Source: Streptomyces sp. STR69
GTDB lineage: Bacteria > Actinomycetota > Actinomycetes > Streptomycetales > Streptomycetaceae
Assembly (NCBI RefSeq): GCF_024519455.1
Contig: NZ_JALJRY010000001.1
Location: 212,759 to 276,758 of the forward strand
Reading direction: 5' to 3'
Length of the DNA stretch: 64,000 bases
Under the pieces are notes generated by a model, which was given only the letters and a program-made list of their open reading frames with translations, searched no databases and had not been told where the DNA came from. The first letter of the stretch is position 1. Each line of letters begins with the position of its first letter. Shown here one piece after another: positions 1 to 7,581 of this stretch. The position numbers and the translations under genes were made by a program.

Positions 1-687
1 CGCCGCGCCACGACCCGCAAGGCCGTCGCCGACATCCCGGCCCAGGCGGCCGAGGAGCAGGGCAGCGCCGTCGAGGCGTCGCTCGACTCCGCCGAGGGCA
101 CGGAGCCGAAGCCCCGTCGCCGTACGACGCGCAAGGCCGCCGAGGCCCCGGTCGCGGCGGAGGAGACGGTCGCTGCGGAGGCCAAGCCTCGCCGGACCCG
201 GAAGGCCGCGGTCGCCGCCGAAGCCGTCCTGGACACGGTCGAGGCCGTCGAGACCAAGCCGCGCCGGACTCGCAAGGCCGCCGCCGCTCCGGTGGCCACC
301 CTGGCGCCGGAGACGGTCGCGACCAAGCCGCGCACGACCCGGACCCGGAAGGCCGCGGTTGCCGCCGAAGCCGGCCTGGACACGGTCGAGGCCGTCGAGG
401 CGAAGCCCCGTCGGACTCGCAAGGCCGCCGCCGCTCCGGTAGCCGTCGAGGTACCGGAGGCCGCCGAGGTCAAGCCTCGCCGTACGCGCAAGACGGCTGC
501 CGCCGCGGTCGCCACCGAGGCGCCGGAAGCCGTCGAGGCCAAGCCGCGCACGGCCCGGGCCCGGAAGACCGCGGCTCCGGCCGAGGTCACCGCCGTCGAC
601 ACAGCCGAGGGCACGGAAGCCAAGCCGCGTCGCCGCGCCACGACCCGCAAGGCCGTCGCCGACATCCCGGCCCAGGCGGCCGAGGAG
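1..687 (+). repeat. Direct repeats inside the K/R/A-rich coding region
   Basis: Bases 1-57 recur exactly at 631-687. A second block, about 205-300, is nearly identical to about 352-445. The identity includes third codon positions, so these are recent DNA-level duplications and not only selection for a protein motif. Copy number is probably variable between strains. Confidence 0.8.
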
Positions 688-768
688 TTGGAGGCCAAGC
701 CGAAGGTGCGCCGTCCCCGCAAGACCGCGGCGCCAGCGACAACGGCGGCGGAGACCGGCGAGAGCTGA
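1..768 (+). CDS. C-terminal part of a Lys/Arg/Ala-rich repeat protein (5'-truncated by window edge)
   Basis: Frame 1 is open from the first base to the TGA at 766-768, so the start lies outside the window. All 255 visible residues are low-complexity: a motif close to KPRRTRKAA, spaced by acidic/alanine stretches such as VEAVEAKP, recurs about every 25-30 residues. This resembles the basic histone-H1-like tails of some actinobacterial nucleic-acid-binding proteins (HU-type proteins, RNA helicases, RNase E/G), where they help bind DNA or RNA. No catalytic domain is visible, so the function of the whole protein cannot be named. The repeats also exist at DNA level, suggesting expansion by slippage or recombination. 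Confidence 0.75.
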   Translation, partial: RRATTRKAVADIPAQAAEEQGSAVEASLDSAEGTEPKPRRRTTRKAAEAPVAAEETVAAEAKPRRTRKAAVAAEAVLDTVEAVETKPRRTRKAAAAPVATLAPETVATKPRTTRTRKAAVAAEAGLDTVEAVEAKPRRTRKAAAAPVAVEVPEAAEVKPRRTRKTAAAAVATEAPEAVEAKPRTARARKTAAPAEVTAVDTAEGTEAKPRRRATTRKAVADIPAQAAEELEAKPKVRRPRKTAAPATTAAETGES

Positions 769-792
769 TCGCCCCGAAGAGCATGACACCGA

Positions 793-825
793 ACGGCCCG
801 GCCCACTCCACGTGAGCCGGGCCGT
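793..825 (+). terminator. Terminator after the repeat protein
   Basis: The 10-bp stem ACGGCCCGGC / GCCGGGCCGT (793-802 with 816-825) has a 13-nt loop and begins 24 bp after the stop codon. There is no T tract, as is usual in this genome. Confidence 0.6.
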
Positions 826-923
826 CGGCGTTCCCCCGCCGCTCACCGCTCCCGCTCCCCCGTTAACCCCGGTTACACCCTCCCGTTCCCACCTCGCTCG
901 GGATCGCCGGATAACCTCAGGCC

Positions 924-1802
924 ATGAGTAGGCCCCCCTCCTTCGTCCCGCCCCCCGGCGCTCGCGCGTACCCGCTGCGGACCGGTCGCGGTGAGTTCGC
1001 CGTCGTGGACGCGCCCGTGGCCGACGGTGTCGAGCCGAGGGGGGTCGCCCTGCTGCTGCCGGGATTCACCGGGAGCAAGGAGGACTTCAACCCCTTGCAT
1101 GTGCCGCTCGGCGCGCGCGGGTATCGGACGGTCGCCGTGGACGGGCGCGGGCAGTACGAGACGGACGGGCCCGAGAACGACGAATCCGCCTACGCCCAGG
1201 ACGAGTTGGCGCGGGACGTGCTCGCGCTGGTCGAGGCCGTCGGCGCGCCGGTGCAGCTGCTCGGGCACTCCCTCGGCGGACAGATCGCGCGTGCCGCCGT
1301 ACTCCTGGACCACGCGCCGTTCGTGTCGCTGACGCTCATGGCGTCGGGTCCGGCGCAGATCTCCGCGTCCCAGCAGGAGCGGGTGAAGCTGTTGCGGGAC
1401 GCGCTCGCCGTGATGTCGATGGCCGAGGTGTGGGAGGCGGTCCAGGCGATGGAGACGCCCGAGGAGACCGAGACCGGCGGTGCGCTGGACGAGGGGCTCG
1501 ACGACCGGGACGATCTGCGGCGCCGTTGGATGGGTACGAAGCCTGCCCAACTCATCGCCACGGGACGCCAGTTGTGCGTCGAGCCGGACCGGGTCGCCGA
1601 ACTGGCCGCCCTCCCGCTCCCGTTCCACGTCCTGTCGGGTTCACGCGACGACACCTGGCCGGTGCCGCTCCTCGACGACATGGCCGTACGGCTGAAGGCG
1701 CGGCGGACGGTTGTCGCGCGGGCCGAGCACTCACCGAACACCGACCAGCCGGCCGCGACGGCCCGGGCCATCGCCGACTTCTGGGACAGCACCGCGCCCT
1801 GA
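924..1802 (+). CDS. Alpha/beta-fold hydrolase
   Basis: A 292-aa single-domain alpha/beta hydrolase, probably cytoplasmic because no signal peptide is seen. An early LLLPGFTGSKEDF stretch matches the oxyanion-hole strand. The nucleophile elbow is GHSLGG near residue 116, the acid is probably an Asp in SGSRDD, and the catalytic His is in AEHSPN near the C-terminus. A catalytic triad is therefore likely, but the substrate cannot be told from sequence: esterase, lipase and peptidase members look alike. It ends 3 bp before the stop of the convergent NYN gene, so the two mRNAs probably overlap at their 3' ends. Confidence 0.85.
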   Translation: MSRPPSFVPPPGARAYPLRTGRGEFAVVDAPVADGVEPRGVALLLPGFTGSKEDFNPLHVPLGARGYRTVAVDGRGQYETDGPENDESAYAQDELARDVLALVEAVGAPVQLLGHSLGGQIARAAVLLDHAPFVSLTLMASGPAQISASQQERVKLLRDALAVMSMAEVWEAVQAMETPEETETGGALDEGLDDRDDLRRRWMGTKPAQLIATGRQLCVEPDRVAELAALPLPFHVLSGSRDDTWPVPLLDDMAVRLKARRTVVARAEHSPNTDQPAATARAIADFWDSTAP

Positions 1803-1805
1803 GTA

Positions 1806-2708
1806 TCAGTACTGCGTCTGCAGGTGTTCCCAGAACCCGTCCCGCAGCGCCCGCCGCAGATCGGACTGCCCGCGCAGGGAGTACTGCAGCAGTCCCTCCG
1901 CCTCCACCAGCAGATCCTGGTCGACCGACCCGGGCAGATACGGATGCCCGGGCAGCAGCTCCACCAGCGCCTCCCGCCCCCGCGCGGCGAGCCACTTCGC
2001 GGCGATCTGCGCGCCGACGAAGCGGACGTCGTCGCGGGTGGGCCGGGTGGCGGCGGCCTCGTAGACGGCGGCCGTGCGCCGGGAGACGTACGGCTTGAAG
2101 AAGTCGAGGTCGAAGGTGCGCTGGCTGTCGACCTCCCAGAGGAGCGGCTCGGCCTGGTTGCGGCCCTCGGGGGCCTCGATGCCCCACAAGTGGACGCGGG
2201 CGCCGTACCCTTGGGCCGCCTCGACCGCCGAGACCAGGTCCTCGTCGCCGCCGATGAGGGCCGCGTCACTGATGGCGCGGTGCCGGGCGAGGGACTCCAG
2301 GTCGGAGCGGATGAGTGAATCGACGCCCTTCTGCTGGTTGTTGGCGTTGAGATTGCCCAACCGCACCTTCACGTCGGGGAGTTCGGCGATGGCCTGCTGC
2401 TCGGCGGTGTGGATGCGGCGCCGGGCGCCGTCGTACCAGTAGACGCGCAGCAGCCGGCTGTCCGCGAAGATCGTGCGGGCCTTGTCGATGAGCGCCTCGA
2501 TGAGGCCCTCGGTGTCGAGGTCGAAGGTGCGCCGGTCCTCGGTCCCGGAGACCAGCCGGCCCGCGGCTGCATACAAATACCCGGCGTCGACGAAGATCGC
2601 ATGCGTCGAGGGCGTCTTCGCCACTTCGGCGAGCATGCGCTGCAGCAGCTCGTTCGTGCGGTCGATGCGGGCGCTGAGGGCCGCGAGGTCGTCGTTCATC
2701 GCCTCCAT
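1806..2708 (-). CDS. NYN-domain protein (PIN-like ribonuclease fold)
   Basis: About 300 aa. A short N-terminal helical segment (ALSARIDRTNELLQRMLAEV) precedes a NYN/PIN-like domain. The acidic residues expected for metal binding are visible in IFVDAGYLY, GVDSLIRSDLE and LIGGDEDLVSAVE. NYN domains are predicted or shown to cleave RNA, so a role in RNA processing is an inference from the family. The start is uncertain: GTG at 2723, ATG at 2708 and ATG at 2699 are all in frame. ATG 2699 has GGAGG only 2 nt away, too close for efficient use. The 3' end nearly abuts the convergent hydrolase. Confidence 0.8.
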   Translation of the reverse strand: MEAMNDDLAALSARIDRTNELLQRMLAEVAKTPSTHAIFVDAGYLYAAAGRLVSGTEDRRTFDLDTEGLIEALIDKARTIFADSRLLRVYWYDGARRRIHTAEQQAIAELPDVKVRLGNLNANNQQKGVDSLIRSDLESLARHRAISDAALIGGDEDLVSAVEAAQGYGARVHLWGIEAPEGRNQAEPLLWEVDSQRTFDLDFFKPYVSRRTAAVYEAAATRPTRDDVRFVGAQIAAKWLAARGREALVELLPGHPYLPGSVDQDLLVEAEGLLQYSLRGQSDLRRALRDGFWEHLQTQY

Positions 2709-2742
2709 TGTCCCGGCGGTCACGCTGCGAACACAACCGGTC

Positions 2743-2860
2743 CCGGTCAGTCTCGTGCCGATCTCTTACCGGTCAGTAATTAGGCGTTCGAAAAATTTCC
2801 TTAGCGTAGGGAATGTTTGTAACACGCATCCCGTTGACTACGTCAGTAACCAAGTAGTTC
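2743..2860 (+). promoter_or_regulatory. AT-rich promoter region of the 50-aa protein gene
   Basis: This region is clearly richer in A/T than its surroundings. It contains a direct repeat CCGGTCAGT (2743-2751 and 2769-2777) and a TTGACT box (2834-2839) followed after 15 bp by TAGTTC (2855-2860). An inverted repeat ACTAC/GTAGT (2837-2841, 2854-2858) overlaps the putative promoter. The spacer is short, so the exact promoter is uncertain. Confidence 0.35.
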
Positions 2861-2895
2861 TCCTCAGGAGGATGACCAGACGAAGGGAGAAGCCA

Positions 2896-3048
2896 ATGCG
2901 CTTCGAAATCATGCGTCTTGACGAGGTCGACGGCACCACCGTGGACAGCACCGTCGTGGACGCCGCCTCCGTCAACCGGATCGTGCAACAGGCCGCCGCC
3001 ATAGGACAGCGACTGTGGATCCGCCCCGCCGAGACCAAAGCCTCGTAA
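2896..3048 (+). CDS. Conserved small actinobacterial protein, 50 aa
   Basis: A 50-aa ORF beginning MRFEIMRLDEVDG and ending RPAETKAS, with a clear ribosome-binding sequence (AGGGAGAAG) just upstream and a strong terminator downstream, so it is a monocistronic gene. It has no membrane segment, cysteine or signal peptide. The middle (DSTVVDAASVNRIVQQAAAIGQRLWI) looks like an amphipathic helix. I recall near-identical small proteins in many Streptomyces but know no function. A second in-frame ATG at 2872 directly abuts an AGGAGG and would add 8 residues; spacing favours 2896. Confidence 0.7.
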   Translation: MRFEIMRLDEVDGTTVDSTVVDAASVNRIVQQAAAIGQRLWIRPAETKAS

Positions 3049-3101
3049 CACCTACGACATTCGCCCGCGCACCGAAGACGGATCGCGACCACACTTCAGA
3101 G

Positions 3102-3133
3102 CCCCGCACGGCACCGACGCCGTGCGGGGTTTT
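3102..3133 (+). terminator. Rho-independent terminator after the 50-aa gene
   Basis: A perfect 11-bp stem (3102-3112 with 3119-3129), a 6-nt loop, then TTTT. It probably also insulates the convergent marC-like gene. Confidence 0.85.
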
Positions 3134-3134
3134 G

Positions 3135-3171
3135 CGTGTCCGGTGTTTCGTGTCCGGTGTTTCGTGTCCGG
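3135..3171. repeat. Short tandem repeat, unit CGTGTCCGGTGTTT
   Basis: Two complete 14-bp units (3135-3148 and 3149-3162) and a 9-bp partial third unit lie between the terminator and the marC-like stop codon. This is a likely slippage microrepeat. Confidence 0.8.
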
Positions 3172-3177
3172 CGCCGC

Positions 3178-3783
3178 TCAGCTCGCCCGGATCACCTGGG
3201 TGACCCCGTTGATGATCTGCTGCACGGCGATGGCCGACAGCATCATCCCCGCGAGCCGCGTGACGAGGACGACCCCGCCGTCCTTGATGACCCGGATGAT
3301 CAGCAGCGAGTACCGCATCACCACCCACAGCACGGCATGGATGGCGAGGATCGCCGCCCACACCGACACCTGCGTGGCCACACTGTCGGCCTTCTGCACG
3401 GCGAGGATGACGGACACGATCGCACCGGGCCCGGCGAGCAGCGGCATGCCCAGCGGCACGAGGGCGACGTTGACGTCCTTGGTCTGCTTCGGCTCGTCGG
3501 TCTTGCCGGTGAGCAGGTCGAGCGCGATCAGCAGGAGCAGCAGCCCGCCCGCGATCATCAGCGCGGGCACGGAGACATGCAGATAGTCGAGGATCTGGTG
3601 CCCGAGCAGTCCGAAGACGGTGATGACCCCGCCCGCGACACACACAGCCTGGAAGGCCATCCGCTTCTGCACCTTGGCCGGTCGTCCGGCGGTCAGCGCG
3701 AGAAAGATCGGGGTGATTCCGGGGGGATCCATGATGACAAAAAGGGTCAGGAAGAGAGAGCCGAAGACGGCGACGTCGAACAT
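3178..3783 (-). CDS. MarC family integral membrane protein
   Basis: 201 aa, almost entirely hydrophobic with about six membrane segments. The family signature region FLTLFVIMDPPGITPIFLALT lies at the N-terminus, and GMPLLAGPGAIVSVIL in the second half matches the internal repeat. MarC proteins are widespread inner-membrane proteins of unproven function; the old link to multiple antibiotic resistance came from location beside marRAB in E. coli. The start chosen is the ATG at 3783, directly before the first membrane segment. The PHP gene upstream points the same way, with a 70-bp gap, so the two may share a transcript. Confidence 0.88.
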   Translation of the reverse strand: MFDVAVFGSLFLTLFVIMDPPGITPIFLALTAGRPAKVQKRMAFQAVCVAGGVITVFGLLGHQILDYLHVSVPALMIAGGLLLLLIALDLLTGKTDEPKQTKDVNVALVPLGMPLLAGPGAIVSVILAVQKADSVATQVSVWAAILAIHAVLWVVMRYSLLIIRVIKDGGVVLVTRLAGMMLSAIAVQQIINGVTQVIRAS

Positions 3784-3853
3784 GGGTGAGCCACAAGCCT
3801 TGCAGAGGAGAGGTGAGGTGAGGTGAGCGGGGACGAACGGTCGGAGGCGGAGT

Positions 3854-4711
3854 TCAGACTCCGCCGGCCCCCGGCACCGGGAACGCCCCGGTCGCGCGCC
3901 GCGTGATCTCGCCGTAGATCTCGGGATCGGTCGTGTACTCACCGAGCTGCACGCTCTTGCGGCTCCCGTGATAGTCACTGGACCCGGTGACGAGCAGCCC
4001 GACTTCCTTCGCGAGCCCCCGCAACCGCACCCGCGTCTCGGCGTCGTGGTCCATGTGGTCGACCTCGATACCGTCGAGCCCGGCCGCGGCCATCTCGGCG
4101 ATGGCGGACTCGGGCACGGTACGCCCTCGCTTGCTGGCGCCCGGATGCGCGAAGACGGTGACCCCGCCCGCGGCCTTGACCAGCCGGATCGCCTCGAACG
4201 GATCGGTCTCGTGCTTCGCCACATGGGCCCGGCCGCCGTCGCCCAGCCAGTCCACGGTGAAGGCGTCGTTCACGGTCGGTACGACACCCAGCTCGACCAG
4301 CGCGGTGGCGACATGCGGCCGTCCGACCGACCCCTCACCGGCGATCCGCGCGACCTGCTCCCAGGTCACCGGCACACCCAGCTCCTGCAACCGCTCCACC
4401 ATGGCCCGAGCCCGAGGCACCCGGTCGTCCCGCACCAGTTCCCGCTCGGCGAGCAGAGCAGGCTCCTCGGGATCGAAGAGATAGGCCAGCATGTGCATCG
4501 AGATCCCGTCGATCCGACAGGACATCTCGGCCCCGGTGACCAACGTGAGCCCGGCGGGCAGAGCGTCGATCGCCTCGCCGTACCCACGGCTGGTGTCATG
4601 ATCGGTCAGCCCGACGACGTCCAGCCCGGCAGCGGCGGCATTCCGCACCAGCTCAGCGGGCGAGTCCGTACCGTCGGAGGCCGTGGAGTGGGTGTGCAGA
4701 TCGATACGCAC
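3854..4711 (-). CDS. PHP-domain metal-dependent phosphoesterase
   Basis: 285 aa from a GTG start (RIDLHTHSTASDGTDSPAEL follows). The HTHST...DG opening, GLTDHDT, the ADGIS-like GAEMS stretch, FAHPG and GSDYHG are the metal-ligand motifs of stand-alone PHP phosphoesterases (YciV/RNase AM and TrpH-like group). Members hydrolyse 3',5'-nucleoside bisphosphates or 5' ends of short RNAs; which of these applies here is inference. The GTG at 4711 is preferred over an upstream ATG because it places the metal-binding histidines at the usual N-terminal position. Confidence 0.88.
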   Translation of the reverse strand: MRIDLHTHSTASDGTDSPAELVRNAAAAGLDVVGLTDHDTSRGYGEAIDALPAGLTLVTGAEMSCRIDGISMHMLAYLFDPEEPALLAERELVRDDRVPRARAMVERLQELGVPVTWEQVARIAGEGSVGRPHVATALVELGVVPTVNDAFTVDWLGDGGRAHVAKHETDPFEAIRLVKAAGGVTVFAHPGASKRGRTVPESAIAEMAAAGLDGIEVDHMDHDAETRVRLRGLAKEVGLLVTGSSDYHGSRKSVQLGEYTTDPEIYGEITRRATGAFPVPGAGGV

Positions 4712-4805
4712 GCGCAGACTCCAGACGGTGACAGTACAAAAAGGGACCACCCAAGGGTAACGGCAACCCCGGAGGCCTCATGAACACCGTGCAGGGCAGC
4801 TGACC

Positions 4806-4885
4806 CAGGGGCGCGGGGCTGTATCGATATGCGGCTCCGCCGCGTGGGCGCGACAAGCCCCCACGCACCCGCACCCGCCCCACAA
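4806..4885. repeat. Streptomyces-type intergenic GC-rich repeat, copy 1
   Basis: The 199-bp gap 4712-4910 holds a palindrome-rich element starting AGGGGCGCGGGGCTG and containing GCGGCTCCGCCGC. The AGGGGCGCGGGG core recurs in reverse orientation near 30411-30432. I recall such elements as frequent between Streptomyces genes. No gene is seen in this gap. Confidence 0.55.
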
Positions 4886-4910
4886 CCGACCGAGGCACCC
4901 CCTTGGGGCA

Positions 4911-5552
4911 CTACGGCTCAAGCAACCGCGGCGACAGCGCCCCACAGGGCACAAGGTCGACCTCGGCTCCCGCATCCCGCAAATCCGTGAGCACCAGCTC
5001 GTCGTACATCAACAACCCCGACTGCTCGGGCCAGACAACCGCCCACAGCCACAGCCCCAACGCCTCACCGGCAAAGACGGCCCGATCATCCGGCGCCGAA
5101 GCCACATGCCACAACGGCGTGGGCCGCCCGGCCGCAAGCAGCTTCGCCTGCGGCGGCTTCTCGACACTCATGTACGGCCCGGGATCCGGCCCGTCGATCC
5201 CCGCATACCGCGCACCGAGCCCGACCCCGAGCTCCTCCGCGACGAGAATCAGCTCGCCCATCCCACCGAGCGGCCCGGGCCCGGAACACGCCACAGCCGT
5301 CGCACGACCCCCGCTCCGGTCGTCCCCCGCGCACGCCACGCCCGTGAACAGCCAGCCGACCGGCAGGGGCCACGGCATCCACACGGGTACCTGCGTGCGA
5401 TGCACGACGACGCTGAGGGCCTCGACGCTGGGCGGGATCACGGGCTGCACCGGATGCACCGTGCCATGGACATCGCACTGCCAGGAATCGGCGAAGAGTC
5501 CGGGAGCCCTGACCCGGCCACCACACTTCGGGCAACTGGGTTCGCCCCTCAT
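4911..5552 (-). CDS. Conserved Streptomyces protein with N-terminal zinc ribbon (DUF6758-like)
   Basis: 213 aa. The first 30 residues carry CPKCGG and, about 18 residues later, CDVHG, which could form one zinc-ribbon knuckle pair. The remainder contains Trp/Pro-rich stretches (VWMPWPLPVGWLFTGVACAGDD, LWLWAVVWPEQSG) with no recognised catalytic motif. The family is conserved in Streptomyces without known function. It is divergent from the MFS gene across a 148-bp promoter region. Confidence 0.75.
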   Translation of the reverse strand: MRGEPSCPKCGGRVRAPGLFADSWQCDVHGTVHPVQPVIPPSVEALSVVVHRTQVPVWMPWPLPVGWLFTGVACAGDDRSGGRATAVACSGPGPLGGMGELILVAEELGVGLGARYAGIDGPDPGPYMSVEKPPQAKLLAAGRPTPLWHVASAPDDRAVFAGEALGLWLWAVVWPEQSGLLMYDELVLTDLRDAGAEVDLVPCGALSPRLLEP

Positions 5553-5634
5553 AGGGCCCCACGGTCCTACCCTCGCACCCCCACGTCAAGGACGATCACC
5601 CGTCCGGCCCGGACCACTCACCGAACAAAACTAG

Positions 5635-5671
5635 ATGCAGCTTGCATTTATTACCTTGTCTAACTTACTAT
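5635..5671 (+). promoter_or_regulatory. Promoter with palindromic (MarR-like) operator for the MFS gene
   Basis: A palindrome ATGCA-GCT-TGCAT (5635-5647) overlaps a -35-like TTGCAT (5642-5647). After 18 bp comes a good -10, TACTAT (5666-5671), about 30 bp before the ATG. An operator overlapping the -35 element is the classic arrangement for repression of an efflux gene, and TTGCA-type half sites are common for MarR regulators. No regulator gene is adjacent, so the regulator class is inference. Confidence 0.55.
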
Positions 5672-5700
5672 GTGCATACACCAACTACTTGGGAGGAAGC

Positions 5701-6942
5701 ATGGACGGGACGGACGACCCCTTCGACACGGGAGCCGGCGCCGGCAGCCTTCTACGGCAGCCGAAGGCCGTTTGGGCCACCGCCGGCGCCTCGGTCGTCG
5801 CCTTCATGGGCATCGGGCTCGTCGACCCGATCCTGCCGTCGATCGCCAAAGGCCTGGACGCCACCGCCGGCCAGGTCTCCCTGCTCTTCACCTCGTACTT
5901 CCTGATCACCGCCATCGCGATGCTGGTGACCGGCTTCGTCTCCAGCCGTATCGGCGGCAAGAAGACCCTGCTGCTCGGCCTCGCCCTCGTCGTGGTCTTC
6001 GCCGGCCTCGCCGGCACCTCCGGCTCGGTCGGCGAACTCGTCGGATTCCGGGCCGGCTGGGGCCTCGGCAACGCGCTCTTCGTCTCGACGGCCCTCGCGG
6101 TCATCGTCGGCGCGGCAGCAGGGGGCAGCGCCGCCGCGATCCTGCTCTACGAGTCCGCACTCGGCCTCGGCATGGCCTGCGGCCCGCTGGTCGGCGCCCT
6201 GCTGGGCAACCAGAGCTGGCGCTACCCCTTCTTCGGCACCGCGTTCCTGATGGCGATCGGCTTCCTGTGCATCACGGTGTTCCTGAAGGAACAGCCGAAG
6301 CCGGCCCGGAAGACCTCACTCCTGGACCCGCTCAAGGCGCTCGGCCACGGGGGACTCGCCTCCGCCGCGATCTCGTCCTTCTTCTACAACTACACGTTCT
6401 TCACCGTGCTGGCCTTCACCCCGTTCGTGCTGAACATGACCCCCTACAAGTCGGGTGCCGTGTTCTTCGCCTGGGGTGTGCTGCTCGCCGTCTTCTCGGT
6501 GTTCGTCGCCCCGCGCCTGCAGTCCCGGTTCGGCTCCCTGAAGGTGCTCGGCGGTTCCCTGGTGCTGCTCGCCGTCGACGTGCTCGTCCTCGGCTACGGC
6601 AGCCACACCACCGCCGTCGTCTGCACGATCCTGTCCGGTGCCTTCATCGGCGTGAACAACACCGTCTACACCGAGCTGGCCCTGGGCGTCTCGGACGCGC
6701 CGCGCCCGGTGGCGAGCGCGGGCTACAACTTCGTCCGCTGGTTCGCCGCAGCCGCCGCGCCGTTTTTCGCGCCGAAGATCGAGGGCTGGAGCAACATCCA
6801 CATCCCGTTCGTGGTCGCGGCCGTCACGGCGGCGCTGGGCGCGCTGGTGGTGGTCGTACGACGGAACGCACTCACGCACGACGCCGAGGTGCTGGAGCCG
6901 AGGCACGCGACCGAGGACGGTGTCGCGGTGTTCGCCAACTAG
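5701..6942 (+). CDS. MFS drug efflux transporter
   Basis: 413 aa with 12 hydrophobic segments. The first membrane segment is followed by FMGIGLVDPILPSIAKGLDAT, typical of the DHA1 drug:H+ antiporter branch, and the loop 2-3 motif appears as GFVSSRIGGKKTLLLG. ATG 5701 is chosen because GGGAGGA ends 4 bp before it and translation then starts with a short polar tail before TM1; an in-frame ATG at 5635 lies within the operator and is rejected. Substrate unknown. The palindromic operator suggests induction by a small ligand. A perfect stem-loop just downstream terminates the gene. Confidence 0.9.
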   Translation: MDGTDDPFDTGAGAGSLLRQPKAVWATAGASVVAFMGIGLVDPILPSIAKGLDATAGQVSLLFTSYFLITAIAMLVTGFVSSRIGGKKTLLLGLALVVVFAGLAGTSGSVGELVGFRAGWGLGNALFVSTALAVIVGAAAGGSAAAILLYESALGLGMACGPLVGALLGNQSWRYPFFGTAFLMAIGFLCITVFLKEQPKPARKTSLLDPLKALGHGGLASAAISSFFYNYTFFTVLAFTPFVLNMTPYKSGAVFFAWGVLLAVFSVFVAPRLQSRFGSLKVLGGSLVLLAVDVLVLGYGSHTTAVVCTILSGAFIGVNNTVYTELALGVSDAPRPVASAGYNFVRWFAAAAAPFFAPKIEGWSNIHIPFVVAAVTAALGALVVVVRRNALTHDAEVLEPRHATEDGVAVFAN

Positions 6943-6984
6943 CCGATTCCGGCCGGGGCTTGGTGAGATCGGTCACTCGGCCGG

Positions 6985-7581
6985 TCACTCCAGCGGGACG
7001 GACCTGCGGGACGGATCCCGCAGGTCCGTCCCGTTCGTCAGCCAGCGCTCCTGGAGGGCCTGGGCGCCGTGGACGCGTTTCCAGGCGGCCTCGTTCGGGG
7101 TCATGGGGAGCAGGGGGAGGAAGCGGACCGGGTCGAGGGGCGCGTCGAGGTCCAGGTCCTCGACCAGGCCGCCCGGTTCGGCGACCAGTACCGAGGTGAA
7201 GGGGGCGCCGGGCCACAGCGGCCCGCCCACGTCGAGGGAGGCGCCCGGAGCCACGACCACGCCCTCGACCTGCGGGGACGCGGCGAGTACGGCGAGCGGG
7301 CGGAGCACCTTGTCGGTGTCGGCGAGGCCGCCGCGCACGGAGAGGACCAGCTCGGCGCGCGGGCCCGAGACCGGGTCGGCGAGCATCGCGGTGGGATCGC
7401 TCATGGGCTGTGCGGACATGCCGAGCGTGGCGTAGCGGACGATGCCGCCCTCCTGGCCGGTGTCCTGGAAACGCAGTACCTCGACGCGGTCCGTGCCCAG
7501 GAAGGTGACCGCCGCGCGCGCGTCCGGTTCGCCCAGCGCGGTGCGCAACCGTGCCTCGACCAGAGCAAGAACATCAACCAT
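6985..7581 (-). CDS. Suppressor-of-fused (SUFU) domain protein
   Basis: 198 aa from ATG 7581. The pattern RYATLGMSAQPM, GPRAELVLSVRGG and the Pro-rich C-terminal half (LLPMTPNEAAWKRVHGAQAL) match bacterial SUFU-domain proteins, which are related to the eukaryotic Hedgehog regulator but of unclear function in bacteria; some belong to polymorphic toxin immunity groups. No toxin gene is nearby. Its last codons lie inside an 18-bp perfect inverted repeat, so the coding sequence doubles as a terminator for the convergent MFS gene. Confidence 0.8.
   Translation of the reverse strand: MVDVLALVEARLRTALGEPDARAAVTFLGTDRVEVLRFQDTGQEGGIVRYATLGMSAQPMSDPTAMLADPVSGPRAELVLSVRGGLADTDKVLRPLAVLAASPQVEGVVVAPGASLDVGGPLWPGAPFTSVLVAEPGGLVEDLDLDAPLDPVRFLPLLPMTPNEAAWKRVHGAQALQERWLTNGTDLRDPSRRSVPLE
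6994..7033. terminator. 18-bp perfect stem-loop overlapping the 3' end of the SUFU gene
   Basis: Arms 6994-7011 and 7016-7033 are perfect reverse complements with a 4-nt loop. The element lies 52 bp past the MFS stop codon and inside the last codons of the convergent gene. Confidence 0.75.
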
